DNA from: Elephas maximus indicus
Lineage: Eukaryota > Chordata > Mammalia > Proboscidea > Elephantidae
Direction of reading: 5' to 3'
DNA: 64,000 nt
Assembly: GCF_024166365.1 (NCBI RefSeq)
Contig: NC_064838.1
Span: 70,944,001-71,008,000, forward strand
The position numbers and the translations under genes are program-made. Positions 24,186-35,094 of the stretch are shown in pieces. The notes beneath the pieces were generated by a model, which worked only from the letters and a program-made list of their open reading frames with translations, made no database searches and was not told the DNA's origin. Each line of letters opens with the position of its first letter. The stretch's first letter is position 1.

Positions 24186-24385
24186 GTGCTTACCTTACCT
24201 ACCAGACCACTACCCACATGAACTGTTCACTACATATCAGTAAGTAAGCACAAGTAAGCTCATGCTTTGTTGACCTACTAGATCATTACCCATGTGAACT
24301 GTTCACTATGTATCAGTAAGTAAGCACAAGTAAGCTTGTGCTTACCTTGCTTACTGGATCATCCACCCCTGTCAGTGACTGTGAA
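24186..24385. repeat. 76-bp tandem repeat (about 2.5 units)
   Basis: Units begin at 24186, 24262 and 24338, each 76 bases apart. The shared word tgaactgttcacta recurs at 24219 and 24295, followed by atcagtaagtaagcacaagt. The third unit keeps the start (gtgcttaccttgcttactgg) and then diverges. A further partial unit start lies at about 24531. Not a known repeat to me. Confidence 0.85.
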
Positions 24386-24518
24386 TTCAAAAAGAGGCTT
24401 TGATTCTATGGAGAGGTGCTATGGGTTTGGGAGAGAGAAAGACACCAGACATACCTAGACACAGAATATTTGATGTGGGGAAAAAATGTAAAATTGTTTA
24501 CCATAGATGATTTGGTAA

Positions 24519-24545
24519 GCAAGGTAAGCACTGTGCTTACCTTGC
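24519..24545. repeat. 27-bp near-perfect palindrome
   Basis: Arms gcaaggtaagcac and gtgcttaccttgc are exact reverse complements separated by one base. A related hairpin gtaagcacaag / cttgtgcttac with a 4-base loop lies at about 24320-24345, inside the tandem repeat. Confidence 0.85.
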
Positions 24546-25264
24546 CTACTGGATAATTTGCCCCTGATGCCTGGGGGCTCTGGTGATGGAATGTTAGGTT
24601 GGGGTCTGATTCTGAGGGACACACATGCCTTTACTTTTTGCAGTAAAAGTGCCATGACTGGATCTGTATTTTGGCAATCTGTAGAAATTGGATAGTCAGA
24701 GGAAAGAGTGTAAAGGCAAGGGGGCCCGGTTACAAAGTTAACATAATCTGTCGAGAGTGATCAGGGCCGACTTGGGGCAGGGGCATCAGCGAAGCAGTGA
24801 GGAGGAAAGATCTGAGGGGCAGTTTGGGATTGCAGAGGCAGTATCATTGGGACTGGTGATCTATCGGATGTGGAAGTGGAAGAAAAAGAAACAGGTCCAA
24901 GAAGGCTCCGAAACGTACCACTGCACTGATGAGGAGGATGCTGAAGCTCTTTGCTGAGCTAAGGGACAAAAGCAGAGAGGAGTCCAAAGAGAGATCACTT
25001 TGGTAGGGTTAAAATGCAGGAGGCCAAGTTCATTTGAATTTCAGATAAATGACAATGACGCTTTTGATATAAATATGTCCCATGCAATATCTGGGACATG
25101 TTTATACTAAAACAGGAATTATTGCTTTGCTGAGATTCAAATGTAAGTTGGCCTTCTGTTTGTTTGCTAAATATGGCAACCCTAGTCTTTGGACATGCTG
25201 AGTGTGAGGTGTTTGTGGGGCACAGGGAGCAGACAGAGATGCAGGTCTTTAACTGAGGGGAAGG

Positions 25265-25400
25265 CCATCAGTTATCCAGTGCTGCTACAACAGAAATACC
25301 ACAAGTGAATGTGTTTAACAAACAGAAAGTTATTCTCTCACAGTTCAGGAGGCTAGAAGTTCAAATTCAGGCTCAGGGTCAGAAGGGGTCAGTGTGGAAG
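25265..25400 (+). repeat. Partial copy of the 4176/7770 repeat family
   Basis: Contains atcagttatccagtgctgct, cagaaataccacaagtgaat and attctctcacagttcaggag. Only the first ~130 bases of the family are present. Confidence 0.55.
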
Positions 25401-25467
25401 CCCAATTGCAGGGGCTGAAGAGTGTATCAGAGGTGGGCACGGTGGTCTCACCAAATGACATGTTGGT

Positions 25468-25678
25468 TGTTGTCATTGTTGTTGTGTGCCATCGAGTCTA
25501 TTCTCACACTTCATGACCCCCTGTGACAGAATTTAACTGCCCCCTAGTGTTTCCTAGGCTGTAATCTTTACAGAGCAGATCACCAGGCCTTTTCTCCCAC
25601 AGAGCCGCTGATGGGTTGAAATCACCAACCTTTCGGTTAGCAGCCGAGCATTTAATCACTGCACCACCAGGGATCCTT
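25468..25678 (-). mobile_element. AfroSINE
   Basis: Contains gtgtgccatcgagtctattc, cctaggctgtaatctttaca, aacctttcggttagcagccg and caccaccagggatccttga. Essentially full length with the middle block. Confidence 0.9.
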
Positions 25679-26065
25679 GACATGCTATTATCTCTAGGCA
25701 AATCCTTTAACTCCTGTCTCTTTTTCTTTACCTAAAAACAGAGAAAATGCCACCTTCCCAACTAGACTCCTCAGATGATGACCATCAGATGGAAAAAACG
25801 GGCAGTGAAGTTTCTTTGAGCTTCAGGTTATGGAAAAAATGCAACATGAACTTTGGAATAATCCATCCCACCACCGTCATTTTCCGGCTGTGGTCGTGAC
25901 AAGGAGTGTCCGTGTACCTCGGTTACCTTTTCTGTAATTGGAGATAATTGTACCTACCTCAATAGGTGTGGTGAAGATTCATGGAGGATGGAGCCCCCAA
26001 GACTGCAAGACACAATGTAGGTGCTTCTGGGGGTGAAATCCTTTTCACTTTTTCCAAACTACAAA

Positions 26066-26278
26066 AAACCAAATGCTTTGATATCAAGTCGCTCCAACTC
26101 ATGGCAACCCCATGTGTTGTAGAGTAGAACCTCTCCATAGGGTTTTCTTGGCTGTAATCTTTATGGAAGCAGATCACCCGGCCTTTCGTCTGTGGTGCCT
26201 CCAGCTGGGTGGGTTTGAACTGCCAACCTTTAGATTGGTAGTTGAGCACAAACCACTTGAGCCACTCGGGGACCCCGA
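26066..26278 (-). mobile_element. AfroSINE
   Basis: Contains caactcatggcaaccccatg, ttggctgtaatctttatgga, gtgggtttgaactgccaacc and gagccactcggggacccc. Confidence 0.88.
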
Positions 26279-27221
26279 AATACAAAGGGCTGCGCAAATA
26301 CAAGATGGTGACAGTGATGACCATGGTGATGGTTACAAAGGAAAGAAGAAGCAAACTCCAAAGAAGTTAAAAGATACGGTCTGCACATTTCTGAAAATAA
26401 AGATTTCCCTAACGCAGGTTGTGCTTCACTCAGGAGATTTTAGCCAAGTCTCACAATAATACTTCCATCTTTGCAGGAGAAAGAGAGGAGAGGAGAAAAT
26501 GAATGAATATGAATGAAAGAATACACCATTTCTCTAATTTACTTATGAGTGTTTCAAAGGTAATACCATTGCTACTAAGGGATTTTAATTTCCCTTGGGA
26601 ATATTTTCCTCCTCACCTCACTATCAAAAGAGAATCTGAAAACAATCATCACAAACGAGGTTTGCATTTTTCTACTTCTGGCCACTGAGGTATATTCCAA
26701 CATCTTCTTCCCAGCCTACTTCACAGGCAAGTGAGAAGACAGGCAGAACCAAAGCCACCAGAAAGCGCTAAAAAATGCCTGATCTGTCTAATTACAATAT
26801 TAGCACTCAGAGTGAGCTTTATGTTTTCAAAGCATCTTACAGATGTTAACTCATTAATCTTTGTAACACCTTGTGAGGCATGTATTATTATTTAACTCAA
26901 GGTGAAGCTTCAATTGGGAGCTAAAATTTAAATCAAGGTGAATTAATAAATCGAAGTAACCCAACTGAATATATAACTAACTTAGGATGGCTATAGATGT
27001 CACAAGCTCCTCTCCAAGAATCCTGCCCAAGACTGAGAAATGTCAGTCTGCTTTAGCACCCACCACAAAAGAATGCAAGGAAATTGTTTGCTTACCAAGA
27101 TACTCACTGTTTCAAAGAAACATTCAAATCAGCAATTTTGATGGAGTGTGCACTTATCTAAAATTGCATCTTCTGCAAAATTAAGATGTCAATATTCTTT
27201 CTAATTATTTCTCCAACAGCA

Positions 27222-27432
27222 AACAAACCAAAAAAAAGCATTGCTGAAGAGTCAATTCCAACTCTTAGCAACCCTGTGGGACAGAAGAGAACTAACTGCT
27301 CCATAGGGTTTCCTAGGCTGTAATCTTCACGGAAGCACACTGCCCTGTCTTTCTCCCTTGGATCCAGGGCTGATAGATTTGAATCACACACCTTTTGGTT
27401 AGTGCTTAACAACTGAGCCACCAGGGATCTGA
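27222..27432 (-). mobile_element. AfroSINE
   Basis: Contains agagtcaattccaactctta, tttcctaggctgtaatcttc, cacaccttttggttagtgct and gagccaccagggatct. Confidence 0.88.
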
Positions 27433-27473
27433 CTGCAGGGCCCCAGCAATTCTCCAACACCTGGCTCAGAACT

Positions 27474-27545
27474 TGGTTTCTCAGCTTCAACACTGTTGAC
27501 ATTTGGCTGGATAATTCTTTGTTGTGGGGGGCACACAGAGGGTTC
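27474..27545 (-). mobile_element. MER20 fragment (hAT DNA transposon)
   Basis: The words cactgttgacatttggctgg and ataattctttgttgtggggg match the end of MER20 in reverse orientation. A longer copy lies at 52735-52885. Confidence 0.65.
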
Positions 27546-28067
27546 TTTAAAAAATGCACAGAAGGTGAAGGTTGATCTTTAGCGACTTGATGTAAACCCC
27601 CCTGGACACCGCAGTCTGGGAAGAGGCTGGGAATTCAGCTGGGCGTGTCTGCCTGTGGCCTGGAGCTTTTTCAGCTTTCCAAAGTTTCCAACTGGCAATA
27701 CTAATTTTCAAGGAAGGCCAGCAGCCCACACAGGACATTTCTGGCCTTGCCTGCCTCCTACTTCGCATCTCAAATGCCAGATTCTCCCACTTTCTGGCTT
27801 AGCAGGGAGAGAAGCTGAAAACTCCGTGGGCTAGTGAGAATGAGTAATTAGAGATCAGTATTTTAAAAATCAATTTCCTTCCCCATCTCCATTCCTTCTC
27901 CTTTGCTCCTCTCCCCCTTTCCCTTCCCCACAGAAGAAATCTTGATCTCTTTTAGATGAAGGCGACAAAGTCATGCTCTACTTACGCTGAAAATAAGCAA
28001 ACAAAAAACTAAAAAAAATCTGTCCTTGTGCAAAGTTAAAAGCTTTGATATAAAGTGTAGTATATCT

Positions 28068-28246
28068 GCGATATTGTTGTGTCGATTCCAACTCATTGCG
28101 ATGCTATAGGGCAGGGTAGAGCTGCCCCATAGGGTTTTCTAGGCTGTAATCTTTATGGGCGCAGATCCCCAGGTCTTTTTTTCCACAGATCTGCTGGGTG
28201 GGTTCAAACCTCTGACCTAAACTACTGCACCACCACAGCTCCATAG
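28068..28246 (-). mobile_element. AfroSINE
   Basis: Contains gtgtcgattccaactcattg, agggttttctaggctgtaat and gtgggttcaaacctctgacc; the terminal part is shortened (actgcaccaccacagctcc). Confidence 0.85.
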
Positions 28247-28255
28247 TATATCTAT

Positions 28256-28424
28256 AAACCAATCCAAACCTGTTGCCGTCGAGTCAATTCTAACTTATAG
28301 CAACCCTATAGGACAGAGTAGGGCTGCCTCATAGGGTTTCCAAGAAGCAGTTGGTGAATTGGAACTGCCAACCTTCTGGTTAGCAGCCAAGCTTTTAACC
28401 ACTGCACAGCCAGTGCTCCAATAT
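28256..28424 (-). mobile_element. AfroSINE, short subtype, adjacent to the previous copy
   Basis: Contains ctgttgccgtcgagtcaatt, cctataggacagagtagggc, gggtttccaagaagcagttg and agccaagcttttaaccactg. The middle block between gtttccaag and agcagttg is missing, as in the copies at 19923 and 47107. Confidence 0.85.
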
Positions 28425-29379
28425 ATCTATCCTACTGAATAATAATCAGTTTTAAAAAAGAACAAGAATACTCACTGCCCAGATAAGCTCTCTAAGAAGT
28501 GTTAAGGGGGAGAAAACAAATAACTATGGCCAACAATACGTATGTTATCATGAGCCTGTGCTTTTGAACCTGATGACAAAAATGATACACGTACATGTCT
28601 GCTTTTACGCGTGTGCACAGTGAGAGGGAAATGGCTACGACAAATGAGCTCCACCTTGACAACCAGCTCTAGGAGAAGACTGGGAATTTAGATTGAGGTC
28701 AAGAGGAACTTTTCCTTATATGCTATTTGAATTATGTAACAAAGCTAATGTAGCATGTATTACTTGCATAACAAAAACAAATCACAACTTTTTTTTAAGC
28801 TTCCCAGGGGATTCCAATGTGTAGTCAAAGAGAGTAGCGGGCATGAGGTGCTGGGTAACTCTTATCTGATGGTAAAAAGGTCCCTTAGCCTGTAAGCACT
28901 TTGCTAAAAACAGCTGTTCCCAAGGAAAACATGAGAATTCTCAGTAACATCAGTGTCATCAGAAATCAGAAAGAACTAGGAGTCACAAGTAACATGATTT
29001 ATCCTTTCAAAATTATGTAAACCGAGTCACTCCAGGGTACAAAATAGTGTGTATAAGGCTGTTCACTGCAGCATGTTTTTGTGATAGCAACTGTGTGTCC
29101 ACAGTGGACTAGTTCAGAATATGCAGCTACAGAGGCAGCAGAATACTTACTGAGCAGCTACTATGGCCTGTACTATGACTATGTTCCTGTTCTAAAAAGT
29201 AGTGGGAATTCATCAGAGTTCAGATCAAAGATTGCTGCCTTCTGGAAGCTTGCATTCTAGACAAAGCCAGCCAATTTCTGAAACCCAGTGCAAAGAGAAA
29301 ATGTGGGGTTCTTTGTTCAAAATTTACTAAAACTTCAAGATGGTTCATTAAACCAACCATGGTGTCATTCTAAGGTGGG

Positions 29380-29905
29380 GGGGGTGTCCTGTGTGGCTGT
29401 ACAGGTTGCGCACTCTGATTCTGGAGAAGGAAGGCCAGCAATAAACAACAAAGAGATAAGTACCTAAATTATACAGCTTGTTAGAAGGTGGTATGCTCTA
29501 TGGAAGGAAAACAAGTAGAGCAAAGAAGGGAAATCTGGCTGCCACTTTAAATAGGATGCTCTGGGCAGGAGTCCTTGAAGAAGGAGATCTGAGCAAAGAC
29601 TTGAATGGAGTGAGGAAGTCAGCCACAAGGGCGTCTGGGGACAAGGCATTGCAGGCAGTGGGAACAGCTACTTGGCATGAGATTGGGTGTGTACCTGGGA
29701 TGGGGAATGGGAAGAATCCGTGAGCAAGGCTGGAGAGAAAAGGAGAGGCTGGATCACATAGGGCCTTAAGCTCATTGTAAGGACTTTGACCTTTAACTTG
29801 ACATTTCAAAAGGATGGTTCTGGCCGCTGTGTGAAGAAGTCTGCAGGTGGCAAGGGTAAAGTCAGGGAGCAGTGAGGAAGCTACTGCAGTAATCCAGGAG
29901 AGGGG
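29380..29905 (+). repeat. Ancient mammalian repeat, family not assigned
   Basis: The words cttgaatggagtgaggaagt, caaggcattgcaggcagtgg, atcacatagggccttaagct and ctactgcagtaatccaggag occur in this order in a widespread old mammalian repeat. The open frames on both strands across it are therefore not genes. Confidence 0.5.
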
Positions 29906-30626
29906 AAGAGAGAAGAACAAATGGATAGAGAATGAGAACAAATGTGTATTGGAGTGTATATATATTCTCCCAACATGGAAAAATGTCCACGATATATAAG
30001 ACAAAGGAGCACTCCATGAAATAGTGTTTTATGGTGTGTTTTTTGTGCATAAAAACAAGCCACTAAACTATAAATACACACACACATATTTAGATCTATG
30101 TAGAAAAAGATCAGAAATGTCATGTACCAAGCTAACAATAATTACTTCTGGATATTGGGATTGACAGGTGATAAGGAAGAATTTCACTTCTTATTTCATA
30201 TTCTCCGGAAATGTCTGAATAGTTTATTATAAGTATGCATTAGTTTTGTAAAAACAACAACAAAAACACCCCAAACAACAAAAAAACACACTGCTTTTCA
30301 AGATGGGTCATCACAGGACTGGCTCCTCTTCCAACGTTCAAGCGTGGGGGATGCCTGACAAAGACTGGATGATACTTCACTGAGCGTCTACAGCTTGAGG
30401 GAGATGCAGTCAACCACAAAAAGAACACAAAGCAGGATTGCAAGGTTTGAAACCAGTATCTAAAAAAAAGTGTAGTGAGGTGGCAATTTGTAAACCTGGA
30501 GAAAACTTCCTCTAACACAAGAAACCAAGTGACAGTGTTCTGCACTCTGATAAAAGGTATGGCTGAGGAAGTAGAAGGGTTTTAGTTGGAAAGAAAATTC
30601 ATTCTTTAATAAGTGATGGTACACAC

Positions 30627-30832
30627 AGGAGCCCCTGGGCAGCACAAAAGGTTAAGCGCTTGACTACTAGCCAAAAGGGTGGTGGTTTGAACTCATACAG
30701 AGATGCCTTGGAAGAAAGGCCTGGAAAACTGCTTCTGCAAGGTCACAGCCTTGGAAACCCTATGGAGCAGTTCTACTCTGCACACATGTGGTTGCCATGA
30801 GTCAGAATTAGCCCATGGGAATTAACAGTACA
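30627..30832 (+). mobile_element. AfroSINE
   Basis: Contains acaggagcccctgggcagca, aaaaggttaagcgcttgact, ggaagaaaggcctggaaaac, tggaaaccctatggagcagt and gttgccatgagtcagaatta. Subtype with the aagaaaggcctgg middle. Confidence 0.88.
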
Positions 30833-31019
30833 CGTGGGCATGGGGACTTTTCAACTAGGAGATAACACTGCCTTATCAGGATGGTTTCTGTAATGATGGC
30901 TGCTGCCACCCAGCACTGGTTACCTAGCCAGGGACTCACTCCTGCCTTTCACCAACGTGAACTCCATGTTCCCGTCAGGTGAGTTTTTTCAAGCGTCCAG
31001 AGCTGTTCGCTGCCTCCCT

Positions 31020-31560
31020 CTGCCAGTACACAGGCACAAAGTTCACTAGGTCCCTGTTGAAACCCTTCAGTGGCCTCCTGTTACTCCAAGTCTAAAATCC
31101 CCAATGAGGCCACCCCCCTCTGCAGTTCCTTCTGGTTTTGGAACCCCTCCCTGATCACATTCAGGTCTTTGCACTTGCAGTTACCTCAGCCTGTTGTTGT
31201 TAGGTGCCCTTGGGTTGATTTTCAACTCATAGTGACCTCATGTGACAGAGTATAACTGCCCCACAGGGTTTTCTAGGCTATAATCTTTACGGGAACAGAT
31301 TGCCAGGTCTTTCTCCTGCAGAGCCACTGGGTGGCTTGGAATAGTGGGTTAGCAATTAACTCCTCTTTCTTCTGACCTCAGCTTAACTATAACCTTCCCC
31401 AACCTGGTTAAATGCCCTACTAATCACGATTCGGACCCCGTGCCTCTGCTTGGTATCTGTGGTTTATGTCTTCCCTCACCAAGTTCTAAACTTTCGAAGC
31501 CAGGAATCAAGTATTCCTACCCGCCATGTACCTGGCATAGAGATGGCCTTCATTAACAGG
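31020..31560 (+). mobile_element. L2 LINE 3' region interrupted by a reverse AfroSINE
   Basis: L2 words acccttcagtggcctcctgt, tctttgcacttgcagttacc and, after the insertion, tctttcttctgacctcagct and ccaccatgtacctggcatag-like sequence flank an AfroSINE at 31192-31360 (gttgttaggtgcccttgggt, tttctaggctataatcttta). The L2 reads on across the gap. Confidence 0.75.
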
Positions 31561-31879
31561 TGTGGAAAGAAAAATTTAGTAAATGGCCTTGCCTATTAGA
31601 CATGTAGGGATTAGCTGCCTTTCCGAGCTACTCTATGATCCAGTGAGATCAAAGAAGAGAATTTATCCTGAGGATAAATTTACATAAAAGAACAGTGCTT
31701 ATTGGTGTAGTGTTTAGAGTTCCAGGCTGTGTCTACCATGTCACTGAGGGACGATGACAGTGAAGACTTTTAAGGCAGGTGTGACTGTGATAAAAGGTAA
31801 GCAGTAAATGCAATACTTGAGCATTCACTGTGTAATAGATTGGTTGATAAAACCTTGCTTAAACCCATGTGCTCTCAAA

Positions 31880-32460
31880 GAGATTTTGTTTCTTTGGCTC
31901 CAGCGATCACCTAATGAACTGAAACTGGCATTACTCCTGCATCTGACAATGACTGGAATGCATGGACACGGGCTTACCAGACTCTCAAAGTGGAAGTAGC
32001 CAAAAATTTTCCATAGAAAGACCCATCCCCGGAAAAACACCCTAAAATATTGTACTCGAAAGAGCCCACTTTTGTTGATTCCCTTCTTGTGAGGACATGT
32101 ACTCCAAAAGCACTAGGAGCTTACCATGCTGAACACTCACGATGTGGATGGTTGCCTGATTACAAGAAAGATCACTTGGAGGGACCTGAATGGGCTCTTC
32201 CTTTCCCAATTAATGCAGATCCTCAAAGGTAGTCTTGGATTGCCCAACAGCAGGACAAATCCTGACCACCATAACTGAGTCTCCTCACGTTCATTTTAGT
32301 GTGGCTGTTTATGGCAGGCAAAGAACTCGTGTGATAGAAGGCTTTTGGTTGAACTTCAAGTTTTGGTTGAGCCAGGGACTATTTCTGGATGCCATCTTTT
32401 ACAAGAGATGCCAGGGGAGTGAGCAGTGCCCATAATCACCATGCTGGTGACAAATAAAGC
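31880..32460 (+). other. Unassigned stretch with broken coding-like frames
   Basis: One forward frame reads EVAKNFP, a stop, then KDPSPEKHPKILYSKEP, ending in PEWALPFPINADPQR at 32232 before stops resume. A second frame is open from 32235 to 32435. The residues do not match a family I know. It could be a decayed processed pseudogene or an old retroelement coding part; no poly(A) tail or flanking repeat is clear. Confidence 0.3.
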
Positions 32461-33187
32461 AAACACCGAAGAGGAAGGCCTAATATTCAACACAATATCT
32501 TTTTGAACGTCCAGGAGCTTAGATTCTGTAGGAAAACCCCAACCCCTAAGAAATACTAAAAGAACAATCCAAAAACTATGTAAAGGGAATGTGAATGCCG
32601 TAACAGACTACAGGATCAACACAAACACATACTAAATTACTCACTGGTTAACCTTTTATCCAGAATGACTTTGCAGTATGTCTAACTCCACCCACATATC
32701 TAGCCTCAAAAGTTATGCTTTGAGACTATTTTTGCCTCAATTTTCATAGCACAGCATTTTGGCTCCATATTTCACAACAATGGTAAAGTATAATTATGAA
32801 GAAGTATGGGCCACACTGTTCGCTAATTTTATAATTAAAACAGAAGGCTTTCTTCTCATCTTAATGGACTGAAAAAATATTTATTTTCTTCATATGGATT
32901 GGAAAATAAGCCAAGACAATGAAAAATGCAGACTACCCACTGCCACGCAGCTAATCCTCTGTCCACAATGTTGTGTCATTTACTGAACACTTTTCTGATT
33001 GCCGGCGGGGGGAGGATGCTGAGCATTTTGCATTTATTCGCGTTAGCTTTATGAGGTAAACCCCTTAAAAGGAAGAAACTGAGGCATAACGAGAGGTTAA
33101 GGAAGTTGCCCCCAAGATTAGCGGTAGAAACGATGAAGCACTTGACTTGGCAGAATTTGCTTTTGAGTACCAGGGTTCTATATTATT

Positions 33188-33345
33188 ATTTTCTCAAACT
33201 TTCAATGTGCATACGAATTACCTGAGAATCTTCTTAAACGCACATTCTGGTTCAGTAGATCTGGAGTGGGGCCTGAGATTCTGAATTTTTAACAAGCTTC
33301 TCAGTGGTGCTGAATCAGCTGTTCCAGAGACTATACTCTGAGTAG
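33188..33345 (+). mobile_element. MER5A (hAT-Charlie DNA transposon)
   Basis: The words ttctcaaactttcaatgtgc, atacgaattacctgagaatc, agatctggagtggggcctga and ttaacaagcttctcagtggt follow the MER5A order. Confidence 0.8.
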
Positions 33346-33365
33346 GGAGATACCATGCTACTGCA

Positions 33366-33556
33366 AGGAGCTGTGGTGGTGCAGTGGTTAAGCACTCAGA
33401 TGCTAACCAAAAGGTTGGCGGTTCAAATCCACCAGCCACTCCACAGGAGAAAGATGTGGCAGACTGCTTCTGTAAAGATTTACAGCCTTGAAAACCCTAT
33501 GGGGCAGTTCTACTCTGTCCTATAGGGTCGCTGTGAGTCAGAATCGACTCGCCAGA
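33366..33556 (+). mobile_element. AfroSINE, full length and well preserved
   Basis: Runs ggagctgtggtggtgcagtg, gttaagcactcagatgctaa, ggcggttcaaatccaccagc (a pol III B-box-like word), agaaagatgtggcagactgc, tggggcagttctactctgtc and gtcgctgtgagtcagaatcg. One of the best copies for defining the consensus here. Confidence 0.93.
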
Positions 33557-34433
33557 AATGGGATACTCCCGCAAAGCCAAATGCCAAGCTCCTTCTTTTT
33601 CAACAGAATGGTGTGATATTTTGAGTTGGAGTCAGGAGCCCTTAATTGATTACTTGACCCTGATACATTTGAGACAATATGGAGACAAGAAAGATATAAA
33701 TCCAGAAGCAAGAGTGGTTATGGAATGCATACATTTCCATGTATTTTTACAGTAAAAATGCATTAAAAAATCTTTCACAAAAGAAACTTAAAAAATACAA
33801 GTAGGGTGTTGAGTTCTCCCCCAACATTCTTTCAGGCATCAACTGTGTCATGGGGGGAGGGGAATCCCTAAATAGTTTGATTGAATCATACAAAATACTC
33901 ATCCGTCATCTCTCATCAAGACATTTACATGAGGTGGGGGTTAGGGAAAGTCGGCTCACAAGGATCAGTCTCCAATGTAAGGTTACAGTAGTTCTGAGAA
34001 AGCTCAATCCTTCTGCTTAATGCAGAGTCCCTGTACAGTACAGTATTTCCAAGACAAAACTTTTAAGTGTGGGATTCAGGTGAAATCACCACACTAAGTC
34101 TTCACAGACCGAGACACGCCCAGGTGAGTAGCACATAGATTTTAAAATGTCAGATATCATCTCTCACAACACGTAAGACAGCATGATGTCAGCTTCAGGA
34201 TGCATTCCAAAATTCACCTTGATTTCCTTTGTTTAAAAGCATGGACCACAGTTGAGCGCATCAGTCAGGTACAGATTTCGCTAGAAACAGAGCGATCCTA
34301 GCACTGCTGCCTCAGGAATAAAATCTCCAGGTCGGCTCTTAAGCAGCTGATAGCAAAGGACGCCGTCACCCAGCTGCACTCCTCCTCGGCCTTACCACTC
34401 ACTACAGCTCAACGTGCGTTTCACATGGAAAAC

Positions 34434-34439
34434 TTTATT
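34434..34439 (-). promoter_or_regulatory. Candidate poly(A) signal AATAAA of MAGI1 long form
   Basis: On the minus strand the hexamer AATAAA is followed by GTTTTCCATGTG and then by GT-containing sequence (CACGTTGAGCTGTAGTGAGTG), the usual layout of signal plus downstream element. It is the first canonical hexamer after the stop, about 2.04 kb away. Confidence 0.6.
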
Positions 34440-35056
34440 TGATGATAAAAATCTCAGCCAGACTTTTTCCTCCTCTTTAGCTACAGAATGTGTATATTGT
34501 GTCTGCTCCAGGAAAGGAACTTGTTCTGTGAATGTCCACACAACTATAGTTACTCATTCTAATATTATGGATAAAACCATACGTCAAATAAAGCTATGAG
34601 CAATGTAATATTTATATATGCATAGTGTTTTACAAAAAGATTGGCCCACATACCGCTTTTCATCAACACAGAAAGAGCATTAAGTCCATAGCACACTGCA
34701 AAAAATGATGAGTAAAGAACAGAGAATGCAAACGAAAGCTTAATAATTCACAAGCAAGCTTACCATGGAGGAAATGATTGCTCAAAGCAACTAAAGCTTT
34801 ACAGAATTACTTATATAGTCTCCCACTTTAAAACAGCTTTACATACCTGATGTAGTTTACATTACAATAGATCCCCATGAACCAATTTGTTTCATACTCA
34901 GAAATATAAACACATATCACATTCCTCACAGCTAAATTTTTATCATAAATTCTCTTTTATACAAGAAAAAAAGGCAACAGTTGATTTTTTTTTTTCTCCA
35001 AATAGGCTCTATTAATTGCAATTTTTAAACTGTACACAAGAGTGGCTGGTTTTCTG

Positions 35057-35094
35057 TTTTTTTTTTTTTTTTTGCCCCCCCCCCCCTTTTTTTT
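35057..35094. repeat. T17-G-C12-T8 homopolymer block in the 3' UTR
   Basis: Plus strand shows T at 35057-35073, G at 35074, C at 35075-35086, T at 35087-35094. In the MAGI1 mRNA this reads A8 G12 C A17. The exact run lengths may suffer from sequencing error. Confidence 0.8.

Larger units (their letters stand above)
1..34400. other. Intergenic region downstream of MAGI1, no supported gene
   Basis: None of the open frames here shows a recognisable protein family, splice structure or promoter; those with similarity belong to LINE fragments. The repeats that could be assigned are listed separately. Stretches where I see nothing assignable are about 120-420, 5330-6470, 8300-9960, 10020-11300, 15170-15840, 16350-17640, 20120-20990, 22140-23070, 23280-24180, 26280-27220, 28430-29380, 29905-30625 and 32460-33185. 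They are AT-rich, without long conserved-looking frames, and some contain poorly preserved L1 or L2-like scraps. Confidence 0.7.

Noticed and set aside
24186-24385. CRISPR-like array
   Set aside because: The 76-bp units are contiguous without spacers and the genome is mammalian; it is a plain tandem repeat.
27158-27559. 133-codon reverse frame
   Set aside because: Most of it is a reverse AfroSINE read on its own sense strand (the VRSLVAQLLSTNQKVCDSN part is tRNA-derived SINE sequence), so it is not a gene.
29498-30004. 168-codon reverse frame
   Set aside because: It lies across an ancient interspersed repeat (29380-29905), has no recognisable domain, and runs into an L1-like AT-rich tail. 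No promoter or splice signals support it.
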